Assembly: GCA_041688215.1 (NCBI GenBank)
Contig: JBDNIO010000197.1
Location: forward strand, 1 to 13,800
DNA from: JBDNIO01 sp041688215
Lineage (GTDB): Bacteria; Pseudomonadota; Gammaproteobacteria; Nevskiales; Salinisphaeraceae
Direction: 5' to 3'
Length of the DNA stretch: 13,800 nucleotides
The notes beneath the pieces are model-generated. The model made no database searches. It worked only from the letters and a program-made list of their open reading frames with translations, and was not told where the DNA came from. Below are positions 13,705 through 13,800 of this stretch, one piece after another. The position numbers and the translations under genes were made by a program. Numbering within the stretch: position 1 is the stretch's first letter; each line of letters begins with the position of its first letter.

Positions 13705-13723
13705 GGCGACAGGCCATCCGCTA
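13705..13723. promoter_or_regulatory. Degenerate operator-like site (tentative copy 4)
   Basis: GGCGAC-AGGCCAT-CCGCTA shares GCGACAGGCnAT with operator 1, and its centre is 55 bp before the ATG at 13769, the same distance range as copies 2 and 3. The right arm is poor and the site is barely palindromic, so this could be chance. Confidence 0.2.
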
Positions 13724-13725
13724 TT

Positions 13726-13759
13726 CTTTCGTTGGATTGTTAGCGCAAACACACGAAAG
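13726..13759 (+). promoter_or_regulatory. Inverted repeat in the leader of the 13769 gene
   Basis: Arms CTTTCGT (13726-13732) and ACGAAAG (13753-13759) are perfectly complementary around a 20-base loop. The right arm overlaps the start of the AGGA ribosome site (13758-13761), so a hairpin could mask it. It is not followed by a T-run, so it is not a rho-independent terminator. The long loop makes it modest evidence. Confidence 0.25.
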
Positions 13760-13768
13760 GAAAAACAG

Positions 13769-13800
13769 ATGACCTGTCGAATAGAGAATACCGAAAGTGA
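13769..13800 (+). CDS. Start of a gene running off the right edge
   Basis: ATG at 13769, 7 bp after an AGGA ribosome site, opens a frame reading MTCRIENTES to the window end. Only ten codons are visible, so the product cannot be named. The well-placed ribosome site and the upstream gap after the hydrolase/tail ORF support a real start. Confidence 0.5.
   Translation, partial: MTCRIENTES

Noticed and set aside
13726..13759. Rho-independent terminator or integron attC site after the tail ORF
   Set aside because: The stem is only 7 bp with a 20-base loop and no T-run. A GTTAGCG string at 13738-13744 has no matching R'' box, so attC is not supported.
1..13800. CRISPR array, tRNA gene, insertion sequence or integrase
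   Set aside because: No regularly spaced direct repeats, tRNA cloverleaf, terminal inverted repeats or transposase/integrase motifs were found on reading through.

Overview
The window looks like an accessory (genomic-island) region of a Gram-negative bacterium, most likely a gammaproteobacterium. This placement is an impression from roughly 50 % GC, codon choice, GGAG-type ribosome binding sites and the protein styles; no taxonomic marker gene is present. No tRNA, rRNA, transposase, integrase or CRISPR array is visible.

Left two thirds (1-9635, all minus strand): one tightly packed operon read from right to left. In transcription order it holds a small protein of unknown function (9357-9635), an AddB/RecB-type PD-(D/E)XK nuclease (6661-9360), an AddA/RecB-type UvrD helicase-nuclease (3488-6664), a DUF6361-like protein (2184-3488), a phospholipase-D-superfamily (HKD) protein (368-2191) and the N-terminus of an SNF2-like helicase/translocase that leaves the window at base 1. 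The first five genes are joined by stop/start overlaps of 4, 4, 1 and 8 bp, and the helicase starts 4 bp after the PLD stop. The six products are therefore probably made together. Two nuclease-bearing AddAB-like subunits, an HKD nuclease-like protein, an SNF2 motor and an uncharacterised protein form a plausible multi-gene anti-phage or foreign-DNA-processing system. I cannot give it a published name: it lacks the visible hallmarks of DISARM, BREX or housekeeping AddAB/RecBCD, and its last gene or genes lie off the left edge.

Divergent intergenic region (9636-9811): it carries two copies of an imperfect palindrome, TGCGAC-N7-GTCGnn, and a cluster of TGTCG half-sites. A better, perfect-arm copy (TGCGAC-N7-GTCGCA) lies at 12059-12077 ahead of the 147-aa gene, and a poor fourth candidate lies at 13705-13723. 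This suggests one unidentified DNA-binding regulator controlling several transcripts here, possibly including the minus-strand operon.

Right third (9812-13800, plus strand): a double-AAA+ ATPase with two intact ATPase sites (9812-11995), an unrecognised 147-aa protein (12121-12564), and an ADP-ribosylglycohydrolase gene that is visibly broken. The broken gene has one inserted base, one frame-shifting deletion, and loss of its C-terminal metal-binding part, which is replaced by an unrelated in-frame tail. A new gene begins at 13769 and runs off the right edge. The decay of the hydrolase next to intact neighbours points to recent rearrangement at this end of the island.
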